DNA from: Pirellulaceae bacterium
GTDB taxonomy: Bacteria > Planctomycetota > Planctomycetia > Pirellulales > Pirellulaceae
NCBI GenBank assembly: GCA_023382975.1
Contig: JAHDXO010000039.1
Coordinates: 32,781 to 96,780, forward strand
DNA: 64,000 bases
Direction of reading: 5' to 3'
Position numbers and translations under genes: made by a program. Below are positions 8,774 through 17,534 of the stretch, one piece after another; the first letter of the stretch is position 1; each line of letters starts with the position of its first letter. The notes under the pieces were generated by a model. It saw only the letters and a program-made list of their open reading frames with translations. It made no database searches and was not told where the DNA came from.

Positions 8774-9040
8774 CTAGGTGTGGCCACCGACCTGTTTGAC
8801 CGTCACGACTTCTTTCGATTCGTCCACCAGGAAGGTGGCCCGCATCTTGCCGCTCAACCGGATCTGGAACTGGTTGCCCGTCAGCTTCTTGTACTGGTCG
8901 CAACGAGCCGCCTCGGCCGCATCCTTGGGATGCATGTGCTTGTTGTGGATCGCGTTTTGAAATGCGTCCCACTTCGTTTGATCGGAACTCGTCAGTTCCG
9001 GAGAGAAAACCGCCTTCGACTTGTCGATTCTCCACGCCAT
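8774..9040 (-). CDS. Small RelE/ParE-like protein
   Basis: The 88-residue protein has a C-terminal half that resembles the RelE/ParE toxin fold: FQIRLSGKMRATFLVDES followed by VVTVKQVGGH matches the usual pattern of an Arg-rich strand, an aromatic or acidic turn and a closing strand with His. Members of this family are ribosome-dependent mRNA nucleases or gyrase inhibitors. The start at 9040 is chosen because upstream codons are unlike the family. No antitoxin gene is visible beside it: 9041-9203 holds no convincing frame. It sits 92 bp upstream of the sheath gene on the same strand, so it could be an orphan toxin, a diverged non-toxic relative, or a gene co-expressed with the secretion island. 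Confidence 0.5.
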   Translation of the reverse strand: MAWRIDKSKAVFSPELTSSDQTKWDAFQNAIHNKHMHPKDAAEAARCDQYKKLTGNQFQIRLSGKMRATFLVDESKEVVTVKQVGGHT

Positions 9041-9203
9041 TTCCGCGTCCTCCCGTGCAAGAAAAGAAAAGTTGACGAGCCGCTGATGCTGTGACAAGTG
9101 TATGGAGCGGATCGGCGCGATCAAGCAAATTCTTCGCAAAAAAGTGGAATTCACCGGCGCGCAGCAGGCGTCGCCCGAGATGGACAACTGGACCGGAATT
9201 TCC

Positions 9204-10709
9204 TCACCGCGGTTTGTTAGCCAGTACGAGCAGACCGTGAACGTCGCGTCCCCCTTCGGCACGCAGAATCACTCGCTCGAACTTGTCCACTTCGAGCCCA
9301 TGGGCCGACAGTCGCCCGCGAACATAATCCTCCGAGTGACTGAACCGCCCGTGCGATTGGAGACCGTACGCTGCATCTGGCTCGGCTGCGGTCAGAATTT
9401 CCAAGGTAAAGGCCAAACAACCGTCGGCCTTCAGGGCCTCGGCCGCCGCGGACAAAACGGGATCGAGGTCCCCAAAGTAGACAAGGGTATCGGCCGAGAC
9501 GATGACGTCGAACGCTTCGGGCGACTGTTGCAGATAGGCCGTTAGTTCGCCTTCGACCAGTTCGTCGTATGTCTGTCGCCTCCGCGCCCGATCCAGCATC
9601 CCGGCGGACAAGTCCACGCCGACCAGGCGCGCGGCCCAGCCTCGCAGCAGCGGGCCGCACAGCCCCGTGCCACAGCCCGCATCCAGGATCGCCAGCGTTG
9701 CTCCGCGGCTTTCCAAAGAAGCGCTCAGGGCATCGTGAAGCAATTGAGGCACTCGGTAGTTCAACGTCTGCACGATGGCGTCGAAATCCTCGGCAAAACC
9801 GTCGAAGGTCGCGCGAACAAAGTCGTCCGAGGCCCGTCGCGGCGTTTCCGAACCGGTCCAGGCGGTTTGGTAGTGAATCGCCTCCGGATCGCCCGGCCGA
9901 GCCCGCAACCAGGCTTCGGCCAGCGCCGGCAATTCGCTTTGCCGTCCGGAAGCGTCCAGAACTTGCCCCAGCGCCCGGTACGCGTCGTTGGACTGCGGGT
10001 CGAGTTCCAACGTGCGGCGGAAGGCGGCTTCGGCAGCATCGAATTGCAGCAGGGTCAGCAGCGTGCGGCCCGAATAGAAATGCGCCGCGGGCTCGTCCGG
10101 ATCCAGTTCCAGCGCCCGTTGATGACAGCGGATCGCCTCCTGCGGCTTGCCGGTTTCGAGCAGCGCCATACCCAGTTCGCCGTAGGCCGAGTGAAAACGC
10201 GGCTGGAACTGCAACGCTTTACGATAGAACGGAATTGCCAAGCTGGCTTGGCCCTGACGGTGGAGTGTGCGGGCCAGATTGTACAGCGCGGCGGCGTCGG
10301 GGTGCCCGGGATCGGCGTCCAACGCCTGCCGGTAACAGCCGGCCGCGTCCGAAAGTTGGCCGAGATCGAACAGTACGTTGCCCAGGTTGAAATGGGCCTT
10401 GGCATAGTCGGGACGCAGGGCGATGGCCTGTTGGTACGCTTGCACCGCGTCGCGAAGCAGGTCCAGCGCGGACAATGCGTTTCCCAGATTGTAGTGTGCG
10501 GCGGCCTTGTCGGGACGAGCCGCCACGGCCCGGCGATAGCTGTCGGCCGCTTCCTGCCAACGCTGCTGATCCGCCAGCACGTTGCCCAGCATATTCAAGA
10601 CATCCGCATTTTCGGGTTCCGAATCCAGCACGGCGCGATAGCCGGCCTCGGCCTCGGCCAGTCGTCCGGCCTGATGGAATGATTTGGCAGTTTCGAAAGC
10701 ATCGGCCAC
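9204..10709 (-). CDS. TPR-repeat protein with C-terminal SAM methyltransferase domain
   Basis: The 501-residue protein carries about eight tetratricopeptide repeats over residues 1-290 (for example AHYNLGNALSALDLLRDAV and AHFNLGNVLFDLGQLSDAA), a protein-binding scaffold. Residues about 320-470 form a class I methyltransferase: ILDAGCGTGLCGPLL is the SAM-binding motif I, LVGVDLSAGMLDRA is motif post-I, and FDVIVSADTLVYFGDL contains the motif II aspartate. The substrate is unknown; a protein or O-methylation target bound through the repeats is inference. It is divergent from the VgrG cluster and could act with the secretion island, but TPR-methyltransferases occur widely in planctomycetes. Confidence 0.82.
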   Translation of the reverse strand: MADAFETAKSFHQAGRLAEAEAGYRAVLDSEPENADVLNMLGNVLADQQRWQEAADSYRRAVAARPDKAAAHYNLGNALSALDLLRDAVQAYQQAIALRPDYAKAHFNLGNVLFDLGQLSDAAGCYRQALDADPGHPDAAALYNLARTLHRQGQASLAIPFYRKALQFQPRFHSAYGELGMALLETGKPQEAIRCHQRALELDPDEPAAHFYSGRTLLTLLQFDAAEAAFRRTLELDPQSNDAYRALGQVLDASGRQSELPALAEAWLRARPGDPEAIHYQTAWTGSETPRRASDDFVRATFDGFAEDFDAIVQTLNYRVPQLLHDALSASLESRGATLAILDAGCGTGLCGPLLRGWAARLVGVDLSAGMLDRARRRQTYDELVEGELTAYLQQSPEAFDVIVSADTLVYFGDLDPVLSAAAEALKADGCLAFTLEILTAAEPDAAYGLQSHGRFSHSEDYVRGRLSAHGLEVDKFERVILRAEGGRDVHGLLVLANKPR

Positions 10710-10810
10710 GGCAGTGAGTACTCCACGTGAAGATCAAGGTCGGAATTCGACCACGATGTCGGCTATTGTTCCACAAAGCCAAGCGGTTGCGAAGCCATCC
10801 TCGCGAGGCT

Positions 10811-10839
10811 GTGACAAAATCTGGACCGCTCGCTATACT
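10811..10839 (+). promoter_or_regulatory. Candidate promoter of the VgrG cluster
   Basis: GTGACA (10811-10816) and TATACT (10834-10839) are separated by 17 bases. It lies in the 170-base divergent region between the TPR-methyltransferase start and the small reading frame at 10881, which also holds the unseen minus-strand promoter. No other feature stands out between 10710 and 10880. Confidence 0.5.
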
Positions 10840-10880
10840 CATGGAATTCATGTCCACGCGAAAAGCTTCGGAGGCTTCAC

Positions 10881-11135
10881 ATGCCCGGCCCCGGTCCGAT
10901 CGGTATCGCCCAATCCCCGAACGCTCTGCCCGAGCCGTCGGGGATCCTCGCCCGCGCGTTTCCCCTGGCACCGGGACCGGACGGGGCAGTGCGGGGCGAC
11001 TGGGTCACCGCGGCGGAGCGGGCCGCTTCGGATGCACCCGAAGGAACGCCCGAGACCGCAACGACCGATGCCGCTACCCGAGTTTGCTCGCTGCTGGAGC
11101 CGAGTACGCTGCCAACGACCGGATTGAGGCAGTGA
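10881..11135 (+). CDS. Possible small protein upstream of VgrG, unrecognised
   Basis: An 84-codon frame starts 41 bases after a good candidate promoter and is preceded by GGAGG at a workable distance. It is Pro/Ala/Thr-rich and shows no known domain, signal peptide or membrane segment. It ends 31 bases before the vgrG ATG, so it could be translated from the same message. Other frames are open here too, so low-complexity leader sequence without coding function is the alternative. Confidence 0.35.
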   Translation: MPGPGPIGIAQSPNALPEPSGILARAFPLAPGPDGAVRGDWVTAAERAASDAPEGTPETATTDAATRVCSLLEPSTLPTTGLRQ

Positions 11136-11166
11136 GACCGTTGAATTCGACGAAGGAGAATCCGTC

Positions 11167-13227
11167 ATGCCGACTGCCGGCGAACGTCCGATCCCGCTGA
11201 CCACGCCGCTGGGCGGAGATGTGCTCTGGCTTCACTCGCTGACCGGACGGGAAACGCTCGGCCGGCCGTTCGTCTACAATCTCGTCCTGCTCAGCGAAGA
11301 CTCACAGATTGCGAGCGATTCGCTGCTGGGCAAGACGATGACCGTCGAGTTGCCGACGATCGACCAGGGGAAACGCTACTTTCACGGCTGCGTGACGAAT
11401 TTTTCCCAAGTAGGCATGCTGGGTCGGTTCCACCATTATCTTGCGACCATGCGGCCCTGGATGTGGTTCCTGACGCGAACCTCCGATTGCCGCATCTTTC
11501 AGAACATGACCGCCCCGGACATCATCAAGCAAGTTTTTCGCGACCGCGGCTTTTCGGATTTTCAGGAGTCGCTCAGCAGTACCTACCGCGAGCGGGAGTA
11601 CTGCGTCCAGTACCGCGAGACCGATTTCAATTTCGTCAGCCGTCTGATGGAAGAAGAGGGTATTTACTACTACTTCAAGCACGAAACATCGAAGCACACG
11701 CTGGTCATGAGCGACTCGGCCAGCTCGCACGGTCCCGCGACCGGCTACGCGGAAATCCCTTTCTATCCCGAAGAGGGACACAACGCGCGGCCGGATCAGA
11801 TCCACGACTGGAAGACCTCCCACGAGGTGCGGACGTGCAAGTACACCCTCCGGGATTTCGACTATCTGAACCCAACCAGCAATCTGGAATCCAAGGCGAC
11901 GGAAACCCGACAGCACACGCATGCCGACAAAGAGGTCTACGATTATCCCGGCCTGTACGTCGTAGCCGCCGACGGCGACACCTACGTCAAGACGCGATTG
12001 CAGGAACTGCAAGCCGGCTACGCCACGGCCGAGGCGATCGGCGGCCCGCGCGGGTTGGGAAGCGGCCATTTGTTCACGCTGGCCGACCATCCGCGGAGCG
12101 ACCAGAACCGGGAGTACCTGGTGGTCTCGGCCGTGTACGACCTGCTCTCGCCCGAGTACGAGGGCAGCGATCTGGAAGTTGTCGGCACCGGATACCAAAT
12201 GCGTCTGACGGCGATTGCCAGCAGTACCCCGTATCGCCCGCCGCGCTGGACGCCCAAGCCGTTCGTCCAGGGAATCCAAACCGCCATCGTCGTCGGCAAA
12301 GAGGGCGAGGAAATCTGGACCGACGAACACGGACGAGTGAAAGTCCAGTTTCACTGGGACCGCTTGGGCACAAAGGACGAAAACAGTTCGTGTTGGATCC
12401 GCGTGGCTTCCACGTGGGCTGGCAACGCCTGGGGCGCGATCCAGTTGCCGCGCATCGGCCAGGAGGTGATTGTCGACTTCCTCGAAGGCGATCCGGATCG
12501 GCCGCTGGTGACCGGCCGCGTGTACAACGCGGTCAACAAGCCGCCCTACACGCTTCCGGACAACAAGACGCAGAGCGGCGTCAAGTCCCGCTCCAGCAAA
12601 GAAGGCACTCCCGAGAACTTCAACGAACTGCGCTTCGAGGACTTGAAGGACGCCGAGCAGATCTACTTCCACGCCGAAAAGAACTTCGACCGAGTCGTCG
12701 AGAACAACGACACCCTGAAAGTCGGTTTCGAGAAGAAAGACAAAGGCGATCAGACGATCGAGATCCACAACAACCAGAAATTGGTTGTCGGCAACAGCGA
12801 AGCGGAAGACGGCAGCCAGACGATCGAGATCTGGAAGGACCGCACCGAGACGGTCAAGGAGGGCAACGAAAAGGTCACCATCGAGAAAGGCAATCGCGAC
12901 GTCATCGTCTCGAAAGGCAACGATACGCACCAAATCGCGGAAGGCAACCGCGAGGTGAAGATCGACAAGGGCAACGACACGCTGACGGTGACCCAGGGCG
13001 ACCAGACCATCACGATCACGGCCGGCAAGAGCACCATCGAAGCGGGCACCTCGATCGAACTCAAGGTAGGCGGAAGCAGCATCAAGATCGAAGCTGCCAA
13101 GATCACCATCGCATCGCCGGAGATCGCCATCCAGGCTGACGGAAACCTGACGGCCGAAGGCAACTTGACGACCGTCAAGGGCACCGCCACGCTGACGCTC
13201 GAAGGAGGCATGGTCAATATCAATTGA
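11167..13227 (+). CDS. vgrG: Type VI secretion tip protein VgrG
   Basis: The 686-residue protein is a full-length VgrG/TssI. The N-terminal half is the gp27-like part (TPLGGDVLWLHSLTGRETLG, the FQNMTAPDIIKQVFRDRGF motif, YRETDFNFVSRLMEEEGIYY). Residues about 370-465 are the gp5 OB domain (DEHGRVKVQFHWDRLG, CWIRVASTWAGNAWGA, GQEVIVDFLEGDPDRPLVTG). Residues about 500-686 are a run of short Ile/Thr/Lys-rich repeats that should build the three-sided beta needle. There is no C-terminal effector domain, so toxins or a PAAR tip would be delivered by other proteins. VgrG caps the Hcp tube, which is not in the window. AAGGAG sits just upstream of the start. Confidence 0.95.
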   Translation: MPTAGERPIPLTTPLGGDVLWLHSLTGRETLGRPFVYNLVLLSEDSQIASDSLLGKTMTVELPTIDQGKRYFHGCVTNFSQVGMLGRFHHYLATMRPWMWFLTRTSDCRIFQNMTAPDIIKQVFRDRGFSDFQESLSSTYREREYCVQYRETDFNFVSRLMEEEGIYYYFKHETSKHTLVMSDSASSHGPATGYAEIPFYPEEGHNARPDQIHDWKTSHEVRTCKYTLRDFDYLNPTSNLESKATETRQHTHADKEVYDYPGLYVVAADGDTYVKTRLQELQAGYATAEAIGGPRGLGSGHLFTLADHPRSDQNREYLVVSAVYDLLSPEYEGSDLEVVGTGYQMRLTAIASSTPYRPPRWTPKPFVQGIQTAIVVGKEGEEIWTDEHGRVKVQFHWDRLGTKDENSSCWIRVASTWAGNAWGAIQLPRIGQEVIVDFLEGDPDRPLVTGRVYNAVNKPPYTLPDNKTQSGVKSRSSKEGTPENFNELRFEDLKDAEQIYFHAEKNFDRVVENNDTLKVGFEKKDKGDQTIEIHNNQKLVVGNSEAEDGSQTIEIWKDRTETVKEGNEKVTIEKGNRDVIVSKGNDTHQIAEGNREVKIDKGNDTLTVTQGDQTITITAGKSTIEAGTSIELKVGGSSIKIEAAKITIASPEIAIQADGNLTAEGNLTTVKGTATLTLEGGMVNIN

Positions 13228-13235
13228 ACCGACGA

Positions 13236-13298
13236 TGGCTCGCGGGCGCCGAACGCGAGTCGAAAAAGGGTGGCTCGCGGGCGCTGAACGCGAGTCGA
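13236..13298. repeat. Two tandem copies of a small palindromic repeat
   Basis: A 28-base unit with the core CTCGCGGGCGCYGAACGCGAG occurs at 13236-13263 and 13271-13298, a 35-base period. CTCGCG at one end pairs with CGCGAG at the other. The open frame of the next gene extends through both copies, so that upstream part of the frame is probably not translated. Confidence 0.7.
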
Positions 13299-13369
13299 GG
13301 ATTGCTGACAACGTTGTGGGGCGCGCGCCGTGCGCGCATCCCGTGCCGCAAGAACATGTCCTGCAAACG

Positions 13370-14290
13370 GTGAATCCTGTGTTACTTACCCTCGAAGCGA
13401 TTCAAGGCGCCGCGACTGGTCGGACCATCGTGGTTCGCGACGGCCAGACCATCCAGGTCGGGCGCAGCAAGTGGGCCGACCTGTGTTTGTCCGAGGATGA
13501 CCAGTTGTCCGAAGTGCATTTCGAACTGCAATGCGACTGGCGAGGATGCCGCATCCGCGACTTGCAAAGCTCATCGGGAATCTTGGTGAACGATGCCAAG
13601 ATCGTCGCCGCCCCGCTGCACTCGGGCGACCGTGTCGCCGCCGGCTCGACTACGTTCACCGTGAGCATCCAGGGCGAACGGCTTGCCGCGGGACAACCGG
13701 CAACCGGGGCCGAAGCAACCGCGGCGGAAGTACCACCCGCGGCCGTCTACTGCCAAGGACTCCGTTGGAGCGAAGCCGCAAGACAACTCTTGCAGGATGA
13801 CCTGCCGCCGGCCGACTACCTGGATCGTCTGATCGCCGCCGAGTTGTTGACGGACGCGGTGCGGTTCCTGGCCGCTTGGTTGCCCAAGCCGGCCGCGGTC
13901 GCTTGGGCCAGCGGATGCGTCCGCAGCGTGTTGGAGGAAACTGCGAAACCTGCGGACCAAGCGGCACTCGACGCGGCAGAGGCCTGGGCTGCCCAGCCGG
14001 ACGAAACCAAGCGGCGCGCCGCCGCGGATGCCGCCAAAGCCTGCAACAACAGCGGCCCGGCCGCGAGCGTCGCGCTGGCTGCGTTCTGGAGCGAAGGCAG
14101 CCTGGCACCGCCGAACCTGCCACCGGTGCCGCCGCCGCCAACCGCCACCGCCCAATCCCTCGCCGCCGCCCTGATGATGGCCGCCCCCATCGGCATCCCC
14201 ACCCAAGCGCCGCAACGATACCGGAGCTTTCTGGAGTCGGGCAAGCAACTCGGCACGGCTCCGGAGACGGCAGGCCGAAATTCCACATGA
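13370..14290 (+). CDS. FHA-domain protein of the type VI-like island
   Basis: From the GTG at 13370 the protein has 306 residues. Residues about 1-100 are a forkhead-associated domain: an N-terminal strand, then TIQVGRSKWADLCLSED with the conserved Gly-Arg-Ser, LSEVHFELQ in the Ser-x-x-His position, and SSSGILVND. FHA domains bind phospho-threonine peptides. Residues about 115-240 have the pattern of the DUF6931 domain (LPPADYLDRLIAAELLTDAVRFLA and PKPAAVAWASGCV), found with FHA domains in planctomycete secretion loci. The tail is Pro/Ala-rich. FHA proteins commonly regulate type VI systems post-translationally. The open frame extends to 13235, but those codons run through two palindromic repeats. 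The GTG start has no strong ribosome site, so the start is uncertain. Confidence 0.7.
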   Translation: MNPVLLTLEAIQGAATGRTIVVRDGQTIQVGRSKWADLCLSEDDQLSEVHFELQCDWRGCRIRDLQSSSGILVNDAKIVAAPLHSGDRVAAGSTTFTVSIQGERLAAGQPATGAEATAAEVPPAAVYCQGLRWSEAARQLLQDDLPPADYLDRLIAAELLTDAVRFLAAWLPKPAAVAWASGCVRSVLEETAKPADQAALDAAEAWAAQPDETKRRAAADAAKACNNSGPAASVALAAFWSEGSLAPPNLPPVPPPPTATAQSLAAALMMAAPIGIPTQAPQRYRSFLESGKQLGTAPETAGRNST

Positions 14291-14448
14291 ACCGGAGGCA
14301 TGTTTTTTCGTCTCGCTCCCACTTGTGAAGGCTCTGAGGCACCGTACAATCCGTGACGAATGGCCTGATGCGGGTCGTTCAAACGTCAAGTGTTCTACTC
14401 TCGGGCAGTGTCTTTGACTGTCTAGATGTCGAAGTGGAGGTCAGGCTT

Positions 14449-15054
14449 ATGTTGACTCGCAAAGAGTGGAAGACTCATCGTGACAAGAACAAGGTGTCCA
14501 GCGGCGCAGTCAAGGACGTGGGGGTCGGCCCTTTGCTGGACGAGTACGAAAAAGCCGGGAATGATTACAAGAAGAGACTTCAGGTCTTGCTGAAAATGGA
14601 AAAGGCGTTCAAGACCTATCACGATGCCCTTCAGAAGAGCAAGGACGAGAATGAAAAGAAGTTCGCCCCCGTTTTCAAGAAGTTGCTGTTGAATCCGGTC
14701 ATTGAAGAAGTGCCGAACATGAGGAAGTTTGCTGACGCCCCCCAATCGCTCAAGGGCAGCTTGGAGAGCGTGATGAGTCAAGGGAGTACGCTGCTGAAGG
14801 GCGAGGTATCCGCCAAGGGCTACATGGAATTCTTCCTGTCCGAGCAGGTGCGTCTGGTTCACATGAGGGGGGTCCTGCTTTCGCAGTCGGAAAAGGGCCT
14901 GTCGAATGCCTTGAAACTGTGGGATCAGGCTTACGCCACGGTGAACCCGGCCAAGTTGGCCGACGATCCGGCGACTCGCGCTCAAGCCGTCAAGGCATTG
15001 GTCGCAGCGGCCAAAACGTTCGACCAGGCGGCGAAGAAGTTGAAGCTGTATTGA
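14449..15054 (+). CDS. Unrecognised helical protein beside the type VI-like genes
   Basis: The 201-residue protein starts at an ATG with GGAGG nine bases upstream; the frame is open for 32 more codons without a better start. It is rich in Lys, Glu and Leu with long helix-like stretches (KKRLQVLLKMEKAFKTYHDA, SEQVRLVHMRGVLLS, AKTFDQAAKKLKLY). It has no signal peptide and no membrane segment. I do not recognise a family. Its position directly after the FHA gene on the same strand suggests it belongs to the island; a coiled-coil adaptor or immunity protein would be a guess. Confidence 0.6.
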   Translation: MLTRKEWKTHRDKNKVSSGAVKDVGVGPLLDEYEKAGNDYKKRLQVLLKMEKAFKTYHDALQKSKDENEKKFAPVFKKLLLNPVIEEVPNMRKFADAPQSLKGSLESVMSQGSTLLKGEVSAKGYMEFFLSEQVRLVHMRGVLLSQSEKGLSNALKLWDQAYATVNPAKLADDPATRAQAVKALVAAAKTFDQAAKKLKLY

Positions 15055-15210
15055 CTTGGTCTTCGGCTGCGAATCTTCTGGACCTCCGTTGGTCGCTCGG
15101 TGTCCAACTCCTCCGAACGCGCTGCCCAACTTGAAAGTCGCCGCGTCAGGCCGTAAGGTGGGCAGCGGGGTTCCTGGGGTTCTTCGACGATTTGCACCGG
15201 AGGCCGGAAG

Positions 15211-16452
15211 ATGAAGAATTGGCTTGCTCTTGTATTCGTGGCCGTCGCGACCGCCGGAGTCGCCGCTCAACAGCCGGAGGATCCGCCGCATCCGCTTCGG
15301 TTCATCGATACGGCGTTCGAGCATGCTTCGCCGCTGTGGTGGGAGGTGGATGCCGACGGAGTCGTTCAGATCCATCTGGTGTACGACCAGGAGCGATCTT
15401 CGCCCAATCGCGCCAACGGTCACTGGCTGTTTCGCGTCGAAGCGGAACCGGGCGCCGAGTTAACGCTCGAACTGGGTCCGTTCGCCAATGTCTGGAACCG
15501 CCGGCCGAGCGGAGAGATTCCGGAAGCCAAAGTCTCGTTCCTCTCGGACGATGGCCAAGTATGGCGAGCGGTGGACGTCCAGCCGGCGGCACCGCACCGG
15601 CTGAGAATTCCCGTTCGGATGCAGGGCGACTCGCTGTACGTGGCACGGCTCGAACCGTACCGCATCTCGGATCTGGAAAAACTGAAGACCGAGATCGGCC
15701 GGTATCCGCTGGTCGAGATCGCGCCGATCGGTCGGACGGTTGAGCAGCGAGAATTGGAGATGATTCGCGTTGGCCTTCCGGACGCGCCGCACCGCCTTCT
15801 GATCCGCGCGCGGGCGCACCCGTGGGAGCCGGGCGGCAACTGGGTCGTTGAGGGACTGGTTCGCCGTCTGCTCCGCGACGACGAATCCGCGCGGCGGTAC
15901 CTGAACCAGTACTGCGTGTACGTCATGCCGATCGCCAACAAGGACGGCGTGGCTCGCGGACGCACGCGGTTCAATCTGCGCGGGATGGACCTGAACCGCA
16001 ATTGGGACCGGGCGGCGGACCCGGATCTGGCTCCGGAAAACGCCGCGTTGGAGCGATGGCTCGACGAACGAATCGCCGACGGGCAGCGGCCCGACCTGAT
16101 GATCGACTTCCACAACGATGCAGGTGGCCGATTGCACATCAGTCGTCCGGAACTTGAGCCAGCCGCGCTGGATGCCTATCTGGCTCGGATGGAACACCTG
16201 GAGAAGATGCTGCGCGAGCACACGTGGTTTACCGAAGGCAGCACGCAGAGCACGTTCCGGAATCCCGGGTCGATCGGCGAGGGGCTGCTGGCTCGCTACG
16301 GCATCGCGGCCGCGGTACACGAGCTGAATGCGAACCGGATCGCCGGCCTGGACGACTACCCCACCGCCGCGAACTGGCGGAAATACGGTGAACAATTGGC
16401 CGAGGCCTTCTACAGATACTTCGACAAGGACGTGGCGGTGCCGGGACGCTGA
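15211..16452 (+). CDS. Secreted M14-family zinc carboxypeptidase-like protein
   Basis: The 413-residue protein has a signal peptide (LALVFVAVATAGVAAQ). The zinc ligands of the M14 family are seen as H203 and E206 in HPWE and H301 in IDFHND, and the catalytic glutamate fits E371 in AAVHELNANR. DLNRNW is the substrate-binding Asn-Arg motif. An N-terminal beta-sandwich domain of about 150 residues precedes the catalytic domain, as in cytosolic carboxypeptidase-like and planctomycete M14 proteins. It would trim peptides or peptidoglycan-related amides in the periplasm. The gene stands alone between the secretion island and the respiratory cluster. The 156 bp upstream hold no clear feature. Confidence 0.88.
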   Translation: MKNWLALVFVAVATAGVAAQQPEDPPHPLRFIDTAFEHASPLWWEVDADGVVQIHLVYDQERSSPNRANGHWLFRVEAEPGAELTLELGPFANVWNRRPSGEIPEAKVSFLSDDGQVWRAVDVQPAAPHRLRIPVRMQGDSLYVARLEPYRISDLEKLKTEIGRYPLVEIAPIGRTVEQRELEMIRVGLPDAPHRLLIRARAHPWEPGGNWVVEGLVRRLLRDDESARRYLNQYCVYVMPIANKDGVARGRTRFNLRGMDLNRNWDRAADPDLAPENAALERWLDERIADGQRPDLMIDFHNDAGGRLHISRPELEPAALDAYLARMEHLEKMLREHTWFTEGSTQSTFRNPGSIGEGLLARYGIAAAVHELNANRIAGLDDYPTAANWRKYGEQLAEAFYRYFDKDVAVPGR

Positions 16453-16491
16453 ACGTCAAAGAGACGAACCGAAGGTCGATCCGGCGGTTGA

Positions 16492-16520
16492 TTGATGAAC
16501 GGGACGGGATGCTCTATAAT
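16492..16520 (+). promoter_or_regulatory. Strong sigma70-type promoter of the respiratory cluster
   Basis: TTGATG (16492-16497) and a perfect TATAAT (16515-16520) are spaced by 17 bases. Transcription would begin near 16527, leaving a leader of about 48 bases before the ATG at 16575. Confidence 0.65.
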
Positions 16521-16574
16521 CCGCGGTTTTGATGCGGGGATGCGTTGAATTTGGACGAACAAGGAGATTTGACG

Positions 16575-17366
16575 ATGATGCGTTTTGTTTCGGCACTGGT
16601 GCTGATGGCCGTCGCGGTGGGTTCGTGGACCGGGACGGCTGCCGGGCAGCAGTACGGCGATCTGACGGCGACCTTTGTCTACGGCGGAAACGAGTTCGTG
16701 GCGGGACCATTGCAGGTGACATCGGACAAGGAGTTCTGCGGCAAGTTTCCCATGCCGGACGAATCGCTGACCGTGAATTCGGAGAACCAAGGGATCGCGA
16801 ACGTGTTCGCTTGGTTGTTTCTGGCTCGTACGGACAAGGCGCCCGAACCGCACTCCTCGTATGCCGAGACGGCCGGCAGCGAAATCCACTTGGACAACAA
16901 CCAATGCCGTTTCGACCCGCATGCGGTGGTGCTGCGCACGACGCAGACGCTGGTGATCGGCAACAGTGATGCGGTCGGCCACAACTGCAAGATCGACACG
17001 TTCGCCAACCCGCCGATCAATTACACGATCCCGGCGGGCGGCAAGTTCGAGCACCAACTGAAGGTGGCCGAACGGCTGCCGGCTCGCGTCAGTTGTTCGA
17101 TCCATCCCTGGATGTCCGGATGGCTGCTGGTTAAAGATAACCCGTACATGGCGGTTAGCGACAAGGACGGGAAGTTGGTGATCAAGAATCTGCCGGTTGG
17201 CAAGTGGACCTTCCAGTTCTGGCAGGAGAAGGCGGGCTACATCGACGATGTTTCGATCGACGGTCAGACAGCCAAATGGGAACGCGGCCGGCTGGAGGTC
17301 GAGATCAAGCCGGGAACGAACGATCTGGGCAAAGTGACCCTGGCCCCCGCGGTGTTCGCGGACTGA
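16575..17366 (+). CDS. Secreted cupredoxin-like protein
   Basis: The 263-residue protein has a signal peptide (ALVLMAVAVGSW, then AAGQ). Its middle part has cupredoxin-like copper-ligand spacing: GHNC near residue 142, and SCSIHPWM near residue 180, giving candidate His, Cys, His and Met ligands. The C-terminal part is a small carboxypeptidase-regulatory-like beta domain (DGKLVIKNLPVGKWTFQFW). Planctomycete homologues are often called methylamine-utilisation proteins. The start at 16575 is chosen because AAGGAG lies eight bases upstream; the frame runs ten codons further. It probably moves electrons or copper in the periplasm, in line with the assembly genes that follow. Confidence 0.8.
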   Translation: MMRFVSALVLMAVAVGSWTGTAAGQQYGDLTATFVYGGNEFVAGPLQVTSDKEFCGKFPMPDESLTVNSENQGIANVFAWLFLARTDKAPEPHSSYAETAGSEIHLDNNQCRFDPHAVVLRTTQTLVIGNSDAVGHNCKIDTFANPPINYTIPAGGKFEHQLKVAERLPARVSCSIHPWMSGWLLVKDNPYMAVSDKDGKLVIKNLPVGKWTFQFWQEKAGYIDDVSIDGQTAKWERGRLEVEIKPGTNDLGKVTLAPAVFAD

Positions 17367-17424
17367 CTTGACGTCTCGGCGCGGATCCTCGCTCGGCGCG
17401 GGTCTCCGACCCCGCCGAAGCGTC

Positions 17425-17513
17425 CGACCGAAGGTCTCTCGCAAGAAACGGACATCTCGGTTCTGTGGCTCGGTCGGGAGACCGGCCACAGCAGGTCGCG
17501 AGACCGACCACAA
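17425..17513. repeat. Cluster of short inverted and direct repeats
   Basis: The phrase GGTCGSGAGACCGRCCACA is present twice in a row within 17468-17513, and CCGACCGAAGGTCTCTCGC near 17425 pairs with it in inverted orientation. The element fills most of the gap between the cupredoxin-like gene and the cytochrome gene and could form hairpins that attenuate read-through. It resembles the other small palindromic families in this window but has a different core. Confidence 0.65.
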
Positions 17514-17534
17514 ACCATCTCGATTTCGGATTTG

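Noticed and set aside
13235..13369. N-terminal extension of the FHA protein
   Set aside because: The codons are two copies of a small palindromic repeat followed by sequence without a ribosome site.
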